Below are positions 21,378 through 30,990 of a stretch of DNA of 32,167 bases, piece by piece (within the stretch, counting starts at the first letter, position 1; each line of letters begins with the position of its first letter). Below the pieces are notes generated by a model that was not told where the DNA came from, ran no database searches, and saw only the letters and a program-made list of their open reading frames with translations. This DNA is from Mastigocoleus testarum BC008 (GTDB lineage Bacteria > Cyanobacteriota > Cyanobacteriia > Cyanobacteriales > Nostocaceae), in the NCBI RefSeq assembly GCF_001456025.1, contig NZ_LMTZ01000166.1:1-32167 (forward strand), in the 5' to 3' direction. The translations under genes were made by a program, and so were the position numbers.

Positions 21378-21912
21378 TTTAGTAGTAGTTAAATATTTTA
21401 GTTAAATAATTGTTTCCAGCACATTTGCTGCTTGTAAATGAATGACAGTAATCTTTGTTGATAGTGTTCCTAAATATTTGGGTTATTGGATACTATATCG
21501 GGCTTTAACTCTCAATTAGTTGGTAAACTCTCAAGAAACACATTCTGTAAACCTCATGTAGCAAGAACTTGAGCAGAGGGATTATTTTATTGTTCTCGAT
21601 CAGATGGAACAAGTTCAAGGCCAAAAGCATGAGCTTTTTTCTTGAGAGTAAAGCGATATCATTACTCCTATTTAAGCAGTGTTAGACTGCTAGAAATATA
21701 CCCCAAAATAAATCCGTGGCTTCCATCACCATTAACATTCCAGATCGACAATTTCAAAAAATAGCCATCTCCGAAAATTAGTAAAACCTCTCTATAACTA
21801 GCTTTTAAACCGTCAAAGCAGTAATTCAGACAAGCTAATTTATACGGTAAAATCAGGATTTTATATACTTACTATCAATAAAAATTTAAAAATGTAGTTG
21901 CTTGAATTTGTT
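21378..21912. other. Intergenic region, possible decayed coding fragment
   Basis: No gene accepted. From 21562 the plus strand reads QELEQRDYFIVLDQMEQVQG, then QKHELFS and stop, after an ATG-TAG; it could be a relic or chance. No insertion sequence end can be fixed here. Confidence 0.35.
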
Positions 21913-22864
21913 TTATCCTGATGACTTCAGGCATATTTCTTGTGGTAGTATTAACGTACCCATACGGAATCTTATTAATCCACAAATCGTTAACATTACT
22001 TTTGAATATTTTTTATAGTTTAATCTAAATCGTTCTTGTATAATTCGAAAAATCTTAAGTGAGCGAATTCGATGTTCAATATATACTCGTTTTGATGAAA
22101 ATTGCTGATTTAATTCCTTTTGCTCAATTGTTAATTCTTTATTTTTTGGTTTCTTAATAGGAGTAGTAATTAACTCTTCTCCAATATAGGCTAAATCAGC
22201 TTTAAATCTTTGATTGGGATGAAAACGTTCACGGTATTCTCGAAACAAGCTTATATCACTTGTTGGCCCAGGTAATCCAACGACAACATCAACAATATCT
22301 ACTGCATTTGGTAAGGTAATTATCTGACTTTTAAATGTATGTTTTTGTGCCTTACCAGAAAAATATTTTTCTTGCTCCTTATTATCTACAGGTCTCTCCC
22401 TAACTTGCTAAGCCTTACGGCATGCGCTAGCGCGAACATAGCTATCTACAATTAATTCATATTCCGTTAGAACTTCCTTTACGATCTCATAGTCAGATTC
22501 GTTTTTTTTTACTTCCTCTAGTAAGCTGGCGGGTAATAAATCTCTGAGTAATGGCAACCAATAATTAAAAGTTGCATTTGCTGTTGACTCACTAATTCCA
22601 AACTGAATTCCAAGAAGTTGGAAAGTAGTCATATGTCTCAAATAAATCAGTGTCAAAATTATTTGTTCTTGTATTGATAATTTTTGTTTACGACCACCAC
22701 CTTTTTCAATAATTCTAACTTTCTTAGATTCTAATAGAGCTTGTTTTTGATGGTGTACTCTTTCTGCATTTTGAAGCAATTGCTGTAGTTGAGAATATTC
22801 GGGCACCAATTAATCGTTGTGTTTCTTTTTGATGTTCTTCAATATAATTCAGTATGTCAATCAT
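21913..22864 (-). pseudogene. DDE transposase (IS5-like, DDE_Tnp_4 type), inactivated by frameshift and repeat insertion
   Basis: The minus-strand start at 22864 gives MIDILNYIEEHQKETQRLIG, the usual N-terminus. A frameshift near 22800 separates it from EYSQLQQLLQNAERVHHQKQ, which continues through the helix-turn-helix part TTFQLLGIQFGISESTANAT to ELIVDS (first catalytic Asp). There a repeat-derived segment with TAG at 22410-22408 interrupts the frame, which resumes in the same phase as QVRERPVDNKEQEKYFSGKA through KADLAYIGEE (second Asp) and VYIEHRIRSLKIF (Glu). All three acidic residues survive, so decay is recent. Terminal inverted repeats were not found. It lies just upstream of the truncated antitoxin. 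Confidence 0.85.
22404..22438. repeat. SDR-like repeat inside the transposase gene
   Basis: On the minus strand, GTTCGCGCTAGCGCATGCC, then a GCC-GTAA-GGC hairpin and TTAG. It resembles the SDR arm plus hairpin seen in the tRNAs and supplies the in-frame TAG stop. Confidence 0.65.
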
Positions 22865-22926
22865 TTTTGTGTGTAAAAAAGCTATATGTCATTCTTTTAC
22901 CACAAAATATTTATATTTTGGAGATG

Positions 22927-23083
22927 TCTAATACAAGAGTTAGCACAGGAACTGAGTATCTCACCAGAGGAGTTATTGCGTATTAGTCTGGAGGAATGGC
23001 TGAGTCATCCACAAAACAATTTTTCTCAAGCTGCAAACTACGTACTGCAAAAAAATGCAGACTTATATCGGCGTTTAGCATGA
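22927..23083 (+). pseudogene. Antitoxin remnant, N-terminus lost
   Basis: From about 22936 the frame reads IQELAQELSISPEELLRISL, then EEWLSHPQNNFSQAANYVLQ and KNADLYRRLA. This is the C-terminal part of a small antitoxin that usually begins with a short strand before IQELAQ; no start codon is left in a sensible place. The upstream residues are read through AT-rich sequence next to the transposase. It stops three bases before the toxin ATG and overlaps its start. Confidence 0.65.
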
Positions 23084-23253
23084 TTCGATACTTATCATTG
23101 CTGGAAATTCTCGATCTGCATCGCCAGATTATTAATCAATCAGGAGGAACATCAGGTATACGAGATTTAGGAGCATTGGAATCTGCTGTAGCTCAGCCTC
23201 GAATGACATTACTATATAATACATCAGAACTACTTTTAATAAAGACTCAGTAA
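23080..23253 (+). pseudogene. Doc-type (Fic-family) toxin remnant, C-terminally truncated
   Basis: 57 codons: MIRYLSLLEILDLHRQIINQ, then SGGTSGIRDLGALESAVAQP and RMT. This is the N-terminus of death-on-curing toxins of about 125 residues. After PRMT the sequence becomes unrelated and stops, so the Fic core motif (HxFxDGNKR), needed for AMP or phosphate transfer, is missing. The toxin cannot be active. It is coupled to the antitoxin remnant just upstream. Confidence 0.75.
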
Positions 23254-23256
23254 TGG

Positions 23257-24033
23257 ATGAAAACAGATACCATCTTCTATACTCTTCTCCAAAATCTTCC
23301 CAGCGTGTTGTTTGAACTATTGGAACAACCACCAACCCAAGCATCACATTATGAATTTTCCTCTGTAGAAATCAAGGAACTTTCGCGACGCATCGATGGT
23401 TTATTTTTACCATTACCCGAGTATCCCCAAGATCCAATTTATTTTGTGGAGGTACAATTTCAACGGGATGATGATTTATATTGGCGATTAATTACCGAAG
23501 CATTTTTGTATTTAAATCAATATAGACCCGAGCGATCGTGGCGAACAGTAGTTTTATGGGCTAAACGCAGTCTCGATCCAGGCATTCCTAAGGCGTATCA
23601 AACACTACTATCTGCTGGGCAAATCCAAGTAATATATTTGGATGAATTAACTGATACTTCTTCCTCTATAGGCTTGGGAATTATTGGTTTGGTGGTTGCT
23701 CCAGAAAACGAAGCAGTCGAAGTCGCAAAAAACTTAATCAACCAGGTACAAAAAGCAGATGTCACCAAACGTCGGCAGCTTTTAGAATTAGTAGAGAGGA
23801 TGTTGATTTACAAATTTTCAAACCAAAGTAGGCAGGAATTGGAAGCGATGTTTGGATTAACAGAATGGCGAAAAACTAAATTTTATCAGGAAGTTGAGCA
23901 AGAAACAAAACTAGAGACAATCCCCCGTTTATTAAAGATCGGGTTGAGTGCAGAGCAAATTGCTGAAGCACTTGAATTAAAAGTTGAAGTAGTTAAACAA
24001 GCTGTTGAAAAGCAAAGTCGAGGAAAATCTTAA
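23257..24033 (+). CDS. Rpn/DUF2887-family PD-(D/E)XK nuclease-like protein
   Basis: 258 aa. MKTDTIFYTLLQNLPSVLFE starts the domain. RRIDGLFLPLPEYPQDPIYF followed by VEVQFQRDDDLYWRL carries the active-site pattern (Asp, then Glu-x-Gln) of the PD-(D/E)XK fold. The C-terminus ends in LKIGLSAEQIAEALELKVEV, a helix-turn-helix-like repeat. Related proteins are annotated as recombination-promoting nucleases or transposase-like and are multi-copy in cyanobacteria. ATG is at 23257, right after the toxin stop. Confidence 0.88.
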   Translation: MKTDTIFYTLLQNLPSVLFELLEQPPTQASHYEFSSVEIKELSRRIDGLFLPLPEYPQDPIYFVEVQFQRDDDLYWRLITEAFLYLNQYRPERSWRTVVLWAKRSLDPGIPKAYQTLLSAGQIQVIYLDELTDTSSSIGLGIIGLVVAPENEAVEVAKNLINQVQKADVTKRRQLLELVERMLIYKFSNQSRQELEAMFGLTEWRKTKFYQEVEQETKLETIPRLLKIGLSAEQIAEALELKVEVVKQAVEKQSRGKS

Positions 24034-24087
24034 TCTTGATTTAGAAACTTTCAAAAAAGAATTTATACCGTTATTTCTTACCTGTAG

Positions 24088-24107
24088 GGGCGCACCGACG
24101 TGCGCCC
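24088..24107. repeat. GC-rich palindromic repeat
   Basis: GGGCGCAC (24088-24095) and GTGCGCCC (24100-24107) form an 8-bp hairpin with a CGAC loop, preceded by GTAG. It lies between the nuclease gene and the convergent decarboxylase and may act as a terminator or be a REP-like repeat. Confidence 0.6.
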
Positions 24108-24217
24108 TGATGATTGGTGTATATTTTAATTGGAAATCCCATCAGCAGGAATTTGAGAAGAAAATCAAAGCAATTTCCCGTTCGTTAAAAAAATGTCTTG
24201 TTGCTAAGTTATTTACC

Positions 24218-25801
24218 TCACAGCTTCACAACCTTAAAAGTTTTCAAACTGCTATCCGTACAACCACTAATAAATCCCCCCATATCCTGAATTTTTAACA
24301 AGTAATTTAATGCTGCATCAGTAACTACCTCACCTGCAATTAATACTGGAATTCCCGGAGGATAAGGACAAATAGTTTCTGCACTGATATGTCCTACAAC
24401 TTCTTCAAAAGGTAGCATCTGTGTGGGTGCGAAAAAAGCTTCCCGAGGTGAGATTTTTATAACTCCGCTTTCTTTGTTGTCTTTCTTGATAGAAAAGGAA
24501 TGAGGTTTTGTTGCTATCCGTTTGTCCCCCTTATTAAGGAAGGTTGGGGGGATATCAAATGTTGCATCTTTACTACTAATTGGTATTAGAGATGATGGAA
24601 TCATCTTCGCAAGAGTAGTGAAACCTTCCACCAAGTGATCGATATCTTCTTGAGTATTACCCAAACTGATAATAAAAGTAACATTTCGCCAAGATGCTAA
24701 TTCAGAATATACCCTTAATTTTTCTTCCAAAATTTCATCAGCAGCAAACCCCGTCAATCCCAAACCAGAAACGTTAACAGTTAATCGGGTTTCGTCTAAT
24801 GCAACAAATACTGAGGATTTCTTTCCTAGTTTATTTCTTCCCGATTCAAAAGTTTTTGCAGATGAATAAGGTTTTCCTAAAACAGATAAACCAGGAATTT
24901 TACTAATCCGCGATCGCGCTTCTTGAGCAAGTTGCAAAGTGCGGGACATCAATTCTTTCCCATCCACAGCCATTTGCTGACGCGCTGCATCTAAGGAAGC
25001 CATTAGTAAATAATTAGGACTAGTAGACTGTACAAGTTGTAAACTTCTACTTATCCGTTCAATATCTATTTGGTTACCCCGGACATGGAGCATTGATGCT
25101 TGTGTCATCGCCCCAAGGGTTTTATGAATGGATTGTACGCTTAAATCTGCGCCTGCAGCTAAAGCAGGAATTGGTAACTCGGGATGAAAAGTAAAGTGCG
25201 CTCCGTGAGCTTCGTCTACTAATAAAGGAATATTGTATTTGTGAGTAAGATTTGCGATCGCAATTATATCCCCACAAGTACCGTAATAAGTCGGGTAAAC
25301 CACCATTACGACTTTAGCGTCAGGATGTCGTTTTAGTGCAACTTCCACAGAATGAGGTGTGACACCATGAGCAATATCTGAAACCGGATCGTATTCTGGC
25401 TCGATAAAAATTGGAATTGCACCAGAGAGAATTAAACCCGAAATTACTGAAGAGTGAACATTACGCGGCAAAATAATTTTATCATCGCGCTCGCAGGTCG
25501 CCAAAATTGCAGCTTCAATCCCGCAGGTAGAACCATTAACTAAAAACCAAGTATGAGATGCACCAAAAGCTTCTGCAGCAAGTTGCTGTGCTTCTTGGAT
25601 AACTCCACCCGGAGCAAAAAGATTATCTAAGTCTGTTAATTCTGGTAAATCTGCTTTAAATACAGCTTGACCAAAATATTCTTCTAATTTTGATGAAATC
25701 CCTTTCCCTAACTTGTGACCGGGAGTGTAAAAAGGAGCATGGGGTTTATTTGCATACTCCCATAAAGTATCTAGTAGCGGAGTTTTCGTTTGTGATAACA
25801 C
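24218..25801 (-). CDS. PLP-dependent Orn/Lys/Arg decarboxylase family protein
   Basis: 527 aa. It starts MLSQTKTPLLDTLWEYANKP and shows the family order: FYTPGHKLGKG (~20-30), a substrate-domain segment (WFLVNGSTCGIEAAILATCE), VVMVVYPTYYGTCGDI, LLVDEAHGAHF (cofactor-binding Asp and His) and the PLP lysine in SVQSIHKTLGAMTQ. The C-terminal domain ends ICPYPPGIPVLIAGEVVTDA and GGFISGCTDSSLKTF. It is a cytoplasmic fold-type I enzyme; arginine or lysine decarboxylation is likely but cannot be told apart. Residues ~415-430 (FDIPPTFLNKGDKR) are encoded by a palindromic repeat inserted in frame. Confidence 0.9.
   Translation of the reverse strand: MLSQTKTPLLDTLWEYANKPHAPFYTPGHKLGKGISSKLEEYFGQAVFKADLPELTDLDNLFAPGGVIQEAQQLAAEAFGASHTWFLVNGSTCGIEAAILATCERDDKIILPRNVHSSVISGLILSGAIPIFIEPEYDPVSDIAHGVTPHSVEVALKRHPDAKVVMVVYPTYYGTCGDIIAIANLTHKYNIPLLVDEAHGAHFTFHPELPIPALAAGADLSVQSIHKTLGAMTQASMLHVRGNQIDIERISRSLQLVQSTSPNYLLMASLDAARQQMAVDGKELMSRTLQLAQEARSRISKIPGLSVLGKPYSSAKTFESGRNKLGKKSSVFVALDETRLTVNVSGLGLTGFAADEILEEKLRVYSELASWRNVTFIISLGNTQEDIDHLVEGFTTLAKMIPSSLIPISSKDATFDIPPTFLNKGDKRIATKPHSFSIKKDNKESGVIKISPREAFFAPTQMLPFEEVVGHISAETICPYPPGIPVLIAGEVVTDAALNYLLKIQDMGGFISGCTDSSLKTFKVVKL
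24524..24553. repeat. Palindromic dispersed repeat within the decarboxylase coding sequence
   Basis: Plus strand GTCCCCCTTATTAAGG followed by AAGGTTGGGGGGAT, a C-run/G-run inverted repeat. CCCCCTTATTAA recurs at 31218-31229. It is translated as DIPPTFLNKGD without breaking the frame. Confidence 0.65.
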
Positions 25802-25811
25802 TTCTATACGA

Positions 25812-26027
<216 letters not shown>

Positions 26028-26120
26028 CCACAAAAATTACTTCAAAATGATAATAAGATTTAAGATTAAATCTGAATTGTAAATTCTAAATTTTCATCAT
26101 CTTAAATTCTCGAACCCAAA

Positions 26121-27212
26121 ATGCTAAGAGCTGGTATTGTCGGACTCCCTAACGTCGGAAAATCTACTTTATTTAATGCTTTAGTTGCAAATGCTAAAGC
26201 TGAAGCTGCAAACTTCCCATTTTGTACCATTGAACCTAATGTCGGTGTTGTTTCTGTACCAGACGAACGGCTCAATACCTTATCAGATATTTCTAGTTCT
26301 AAGCAAACTATCCCGGCGCGGGTAGAATTTGTAGATATTGCTGGATTAGTCAAAGGTGCTAGTCAAGGAGAAGGGCTGGGTAACCAATTTTTATCCCATA
26401 TTCGAGAAGTAGACGCGATCGTTCACGTGGTACGTTGTTTTGAAAATGATGATATCGTTCACGTAGCTGGTGGAATCGGTCCAGAACGGGATGTGGAAGT
26501 TATCAATTTGGAACTAGTTTTAGCCGACCTCGGACAAGTAGAACGGCGCATTGAACGAGTACGCAAACAAGCACGGGCTAATAAAGATGCTCAAGCTGAA
26601 CTAGCAATCCTAGAAAAATTAGCTGCAGCACTGAATGAAGGTAAATCAGTTCGTCAAGTTGAATTAACAGAAGAAGAAGCCGAAGTCATTAAACCATTGG
26701 GAATGCTCAGTGCTAAACCAATTATTTATGCAGCAAATGTTTCAGAAGATGACCTCGCAACCGGCAATGAATTTGTCGAACAAGTCAGGCAAATAGCCGC
26801 TAAAGATAATGCTCAAGTCGTAATAGTATCGGCACAGGTAGAATCAGAATTAGTTGAAATACCAGAAGAAGAAAGAGGTGATTTTCTCGAATCTTTGGGA
26901 GTAGAAGAAGGTGGTTTAAAATCCTTAATTCGAGCGACCTACGAACTTTTAGGTTTGCGGACTTACTTCACCTCTGGGGAAAAAGAAACTCGTGCTTGGA
27001 CAATTAAAGCGGGAATGTCAGCACCACAAGCAGCAGGAGTAATTCACAGCGATTTTGAACGGGGTTTCATTCGTGCAGAAACCGTTGCTTATAATGACTT
27101 AGTTTCCACAGGTTCGATGTCCGCAGCCAAAGAAAAAGGTTTAGTTCGTAGTGAAGGGAAAGACTATGTCGTTAAAGAAGGTGATGTGATGTTATTTAGG
27201 TTTAATGTTTAG
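26121..27212 (+). CDS. ychF: YchF/OLA1 redox-regulated ATPase
   Basis: 363 aa, exactly the family size. MLRAGIVGLPNVGKSTLFNA is the P-loop, followed by NFPFCTIEPNVGVVSVPDER, DIAGLVKGASQGEGLGNQFL (G3) and YAANVSEDDL (altered G4, which favours ATP over GTP). The ~80-residue coiled-coil insertion (LADLGQVERRIERVRKQARA) lies between. The TGS domain at the C-terminus includes GEKETRAWTIKAGMSAPQAA and ERGFIRAETVAYNDLV. YchF binds ribosomes and affects stress responses in bacteria. It is flanked on both sides by AATAAGT heptamer arrays. Confidence 0.97.
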   Translation: MLRAGIVGLPNVGKSTLFNALVANAKAEAANFPFCTIEPNVGVVSVPDERLNTLSDISSSKQTIPARVEFVDIAGLVKGASQGEGLGNQFLSHIREVDAIVHVVRCFENDDIVHVAGGIGPERDVEVINLELVLADLGQVERRIERVRKQARANKDAQAELAILEKLAAALNEGKSVRQVELTEEEAEVIKPLGMLSAKPIIYAANVSEDDLATGNEFVEQVRQIAAKDNAQVVIVSAQVESELVEIPEEERGDFLESLGVEEGGLKSLIRATYELLGLRTYFTSGEKETRAWTIKAGMSAPQAAGVIHSDFERGFIRAETVAYNDLVSTGSMSAAKEKGLVRSEGKDYVVKEGDVMLFRFNV

Positions 27213-27217
27213 GGTGG

Positions 27218-27395
27218 GTAATAAGTAATAAGTAATAAGTAATGAGTAATAAGTAATGAGTAATAAGTAATGAGTAATAAGTGGGGAGTTACTCATTCAT
27301 TACCCAATCGCCAATCGCCAATCCCCAGTCCCTAATCGCCAATCCCCAGTCCCCAATCGCCAATCCCCAGTCCCCAATCACCAATCGCCATCCCC
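27218..27395. repeat. Heptamer repeat tracts downstream of ychF
   Basis: AATAAGT/AATGAGT heptamers at ~27218-27282, then (C)CCAATCG and CCCCAGT-type heptamers at ~27300-27390. A minus-strand frame across them (27510-27289) translates to repeated GDWGLAI and is not a gene. Confidence 0.9.
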
Positions 27396-27483
27396 CCCAA
27401 AAAAAATTACGCCTATGATCAATTCCCACCTGAATTCTGGGGTATTCTGGAAGAACTGAGAAAATTGCCGTTGGAAATAAATA

Positions 27484-28656
27484 ATGAAGCTGGCAAATCG
27501 AGTCGATCAAGTAAAACCTTCTGTTACTTTAGCCATCTCTGCAAAAGCTAAGGCGATGAAAGCAGAAGGAATTGATGTTTGTAGTTTTAGTGCTGGAGAA
27601 CCTGATTTTGATACGCCAGCCCATATTAAAGCTGCTGCTCAAAAAGCATTGGACGAAGGAAAAACTAAATATGGTCCAGCAGCAGGTGAACCAAAATTAA
27701 GAGAAGTGATCGCTCACAAACTCAAACGCGATCTCAATCTTGATTACAAATCAGAAAATGTGATTGTTACCAATGGTGGTAAGCATTCCTTATTTAACTT
27801 GATGATGGCGCTCATTGAACCGGGAGATGAAGTCATTATTCCCGCACCTTATTGGGTAAGTTATCCAGAAATGGTCACAATAGCTGGAGGAACGCCCGTC
27901 ATTGTCACAACAGATGCTTCCACAGGTTACAAAATTACTGCCGAACAGTTACGGCAGTCAATTACCCCCAAGACCAAACTATTTGTTTTGAATTCACCAT
28001 CTAACCCAACAGGGATGGTATACTCGCCTGGGGAAATTGAAGCTTTGGCGAAAGTTATCGTGGAAGCAGATATTTTAGTAGTCTCAGATGAAATTTACGA
28101 AAAACTTCTTTACGATGGGGCAAAACATATTAGTATTGGTTCCTTAGGAACGGAAATATTTTCCAGAACCATCATTAGTAATGGTTTTGCAAAGGGTTAT
28201 TCAATGACGGGTTGGCGTCTTGGTTATTTAGCTGGACCAGTGGATTTAATTAAAGCTACGAGCAATATTCAAAGTCATAGTACATCAAACGTTTGTACTT
28301 TTGCTCAGTATGGTGCGATCGCAGCTTTAGAAGGTTCTCAAGACTGTGTGGAAGAAATGCGTCAAGCATTCGCCAAGCGTCGGGAAGTTATGTTCGCGAG
28401 AATAAACTCGATTCCTGGACTAAGTTGTGAAAAACCAGATGGTGCTTTTTATCTGTTTCCCAGTATCAGTGAAACCGGACTCAAATCTCTAGAATTTTGC
28501 AGTAAATTGCTTGAAGAATATCAAGTTGCAAGTATACCCGGTACAGCCTTTGGTGCAGATAACAATATTCGTTTTTCCTACGCCACTGATATGACAACTA
28601 TCGAAAAAGGAATGGATCGATTGGAAAAATTTGTTAGGTTAGCAGTTAGTAGTTAA
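27484..28656 (+). CDS. aspC: Aspartate aminotransferase, class I/II fold
   Basis: 390 aa. MKLANRVDQVKPSVTLAISA opens it. Motifs: SAGEPDFDTPAHIK (substrate and phosphate region), TNGGKHSLFNLMMA, PYWVSYPEM, LNSPSNPTGMVYS (cofactor-binding Asn), SDEIYEKLLYDG (Asp-Tyr) and SNGFAKGYSMTGWRLGYLAG with the PLP Lys. FRSYATDM near the end carries the distal Arg (NNIRFSYATD). Catalyses aspartate/2-oxoglutarate transamination in the cytoplasm; a prephenate-accepting 1-beta subtype is possible. It starts 272 bp after ychF, behind repeat tracts. Confidence 0.95.
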   Translation: MKLANRVDQVKPSVTLAISAKAKAMKAEGIDVCSFSAGEPDFDTPAHIKAAAQKALDEGKTKYGPAAGEPKLREVIAHKLKRDLNLDYKSENVIVTNGGKHSLFNLMMALIEPGDEVIIPAPYWVSYPEMVTIAGGTPVIVTTDASTGYKITAEQLRQSITPKTKLFVLNSPSNPTGMVYSPGEIEALAKVIVEADILVVSDEIYEKLLYDGAKHISIGSLGTEIFSRTIISNGFAKGYSMTGWRLGYLAGPVDLIKATSNIQSHSTSNVCTFAQYGAIAALEGSQDCVEEMRQAFAKRREVMFARINSIPGLSCEKPDGAFYLFPSISETGLKSLEFCSKLLEEYQVASIPGTAFGADNNIRFSYATDMTTIEKGMDRLEKFVRLAVSS

Positions 28657-28926
28657 CAGTTACCAATTACCAATTACCAATTACCAATTACCAGTTACCA
28701 ATTACCAGTTAACAGTTATTGGTTGACGGTGAAAGGCGATCAATCGTTTATCACTAAGGTCACCCCTTTATCATATAGGGTTTTATATTTGGAAATCTAA
28801 TCCCCAGTCCCCAGTCCCCAGTCCCCAATCCCCAGTCCCCAGTCCCCAATCCCCAGTCCCCAATTTCTGGATAAATATTCCTTTGAGCATCTAGAATCTA
28901 AGCGTATTTACTTTAGGTGGAGGATT
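28657..28926. repeat. Intergenic STRR heptamer tracts
   Basis: ACCAATT heptamers (~28659-28718) and CCCCAGT/CCCCAAT heptamers (~28798-28863) fill much of the gap between aspC and the TPR gene. A GGTGGAGGA ribosome-binding site precedes the TPR ATG. Confidence 0.9.
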
Positions 28927-30990
28927 ATGGAGCAAAGTACCATAAATGCTGTAGAAAGTATTTTCGAGAAAGGTTTAAGCTGCTTAGATGCAGGAAACTA
29001 TAAAGCTGCTCTCGAGTGCTTTGACGAAGCTTTACAAATACATCCCCACGACCACCAACTTTGGCGAGCACGTGGTGATGTTCTGTATGCTTTGGAACGT
29101 TACGATGAAGGTGATGATTCTTATATCAAAGCTGATGAAGAAGAAATTGCCAGCTTCGATCGAGGTTTAGAGTTTCAACCTTATGATCGCGGACTTTGGG
29201 AAGCCAGAGGTAATGCTTTACATAATAAAAAACGTTACGAAGAAGCACTAATTAGTTATGATCGGGCATTAGCAATTAAATTTGACGACAGCGAAACTTG
29301 GGTTAAAAGAAGTCACAGTTTAATGGAACTGGACATGTATCCAGACGCCATTGCTAGTCTGGATAAAGCCTTAGAATTTCAACCCCAAAATCCCGACACT
29401 TGGAGAGAAAAAGGAAATATCCTAGCCCACCAAGGACGTTTTGAGGAGGCTGTGAATAGTTATAACAAAGTACTAGCACTTCAGAGCGATGATTATTCTG
29501 CTTTGGTGGAAAAAGGTCGCTGTTTGGTTAATTTGGAACGTTATAAAGAAGCAATTGATAGTTTCGACCGAGTATTAGCTGCTGAACCTGATTGGTGGGC
29601 GACCTGGGAAGAACGGGGTATTGCTTATGAAGGTTTGGAACTTGACGAAGAAGCCTTAAAATGCTATGAGACTGCATTGCAAATTCGTGACTCGGAATCT
29701 GGTTATACCTGGATTAGCCCTGACACCTTATGGGAAAGATTGGAAACGCTGAGGTTAAATCGATTAACTCATTACGATACTTTAATTGCAAATAATCCCA
29801 ATGATTGGGAAACCTGGTTGTTACGAGGTGAAGAACTCTCGGCTTTGAAACAATATTCAGAAGCAATTGAAAGTTTCGATCAAGTTTTAAGTATCAAATC
29901 TGACTTTCATAATATTTGGTTTCAACGAGGTTGTGCTTTTCTAAATCTGGGTGACGATAGAGAAGCGATCGCTAATTATGATCGAGCTTTGGAATATTAC
30001 CAAGAATCACCAATGGCTTGGTATTACCGGGCTATTACTTTATCTAACTTGGAGCAATATCAAGAAGCGCTGATTAATTGTGATAAAGCACTTAAATATA
30101 TTCCTCAAGCTTCTGAAGTTTGGGAAACTAAAGGTAATATTGCCTGGAAATTAGGTGATTTTGAAGAAGCAGAGCAAAGTTACGCTCAAGTTTTGGCAAT
30201 TCAGCCCAATGCTTATCGAGCTTTATTTAAGCGCAGCATGGCATTCATTCAATTACAGAGATTTGAAGAGGCATTAGTTTGTCATTTACATTCTAATTCT
30301 TTAGATACTGTAAGCCCTGAGGACGAACAAGATTGTATTGATTCTCTTCAGTATGCCCAAAGTTGGTATGTTTGGGCTGAGGAATTAATACACAATGGCA
30401 CCGAAAATTATCAAGAAGCTAATATTTTACTAGATAAAGCTCTGGAAATGACTCCGGAAATGGAAGAAGCTTGGAATCTCAAAGCTTACATTCTGTTGCA
30501 GTTGGGTATATATGATGAAAGTTTAGCTGCTTACGATCAAGCTTTGGAATTTAATCCGAGATCGGAACATGCTTGGTTTAACCGGGGACTAGTTCTAGAA
30601 CAGTTAAATCTTTATGAAGAAGCGCTTTCAAGTTATAACAAAGATCTAGAAATTCATAGTAAAAATCCCCAAACTTGGACTAATCGCGGTCGGGTTCTGC
30701 AAAATTTAGGTTGGGGAGACGAAGCAATCAATAGTTGCGATCGAGCTTTAGAAATAGAACCAGAATACGATCCTGCTGTTTATGAAAAAGCTAGTATTTA
30801 CGCTATCCAGGGAAATATCGAATTAGCTCTGGAAAACTTAGAAAAAGCAATTCAAATAGTCGAAGAACAAAATTTAGCAGAGACAGTTAATTACCGATTT
30901 TTAGCATATAACGATCCCAACTTTGATAATATTCGCCATGATTCCCATTTTCATAATTTAACGACTACTCAGTTAACAGTCATCAATTAA
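28927..30990 (+). CDS. Tetratricopeptide-repeat protein
   Basis: 687 aa, nearly all TPR. Roughly sixteen 34-residue repeats read like W-x-x-(R/K)G-x-x-(L)-x-x-L-x-x-Y-x-E-A-x-x-(S/C)-Y/F-D-x-A-L-E-I/F-x-P, for example SFDRVLAAEPDWWATWEERG and YDRALAIKFDDSETWVKRSH. There is no signal peptide or transmembrane segment. It acts as a cytoplasmic helical scaffold for protein complexes; partners cannot be read. The strong Shine-Dalgarno (AGGTGGAGG) lies directly before the ATG. A short non-TPR C-terminus (NYRFLAYNDPNFDNIRHDS) ends it. Confidence 0.95.
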   Translation: MEQSTINAVESIFEKGLSCLDAGNYKAALECFDEALQIHPHDHQLWRARGDVLYALERYDEGDDSYIKADEEEIASFDRGLEFQPYDRGLWEARGNALHNKKRYEEALISYDRALAIKFDDSETWVKRSHSLMELDMYPDAIASLDKALEFQPQNPDTWREKGNILAHQGRFEEAVNSYNKVLALQSDDYSALVEKGRCLVNLERYKEAIDSFDRVLAAEPDWWATWEERGIAYEGLELDEEALKCYETALQIRDSESGYTWISPDTLWERLETLRLNRLTHYDTLIANNPNDWETWLLRGEELSALKQYSEAIESFDQVLSIKSDFHNIWFQRGCAFLNLGDDREAIANYDRALEYYQESPMAWYYRAITLSNLEQYQEALINCDKALKYIPQASEVWETKGNIAWKLGDFEEAEQSYAQVLAIQPNAYRALFKRSMAFIQLQRFEEALVCHLHSNSLDTVSPEDEQDCIDSLQYAQSWYVWAEELIHNGTENYQEANILLDKALEMTPEMEEAWNLKAYILLQLGIYDESLAAYDQALEFNPRSEHAWFNRGLVLEQLNLYEEALSSYNKDLEIHSKNPQTWTNRGRVLQNLGWGDEAINSCDRALEIEPEYDPAVYEKASIYAIQGNIELALENLEKAIQIVEEQNLAETVNYRFLAYNDPNFDNIRHDSHFHNLTTTQLTVIN

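Noticed and set aside
24005..24298. 97-codon plus-strand frame after the nuclease
   Set aside because: Crosses a palindromic repeat and overlaps the decarboxylase C-terminus; no family features.
27289..27510. 73-codon minus-strand frame with GDWGLAI repeats
   Set aside because: Translation of CCCCAGT/CCAATCG heptamers, not a protein.
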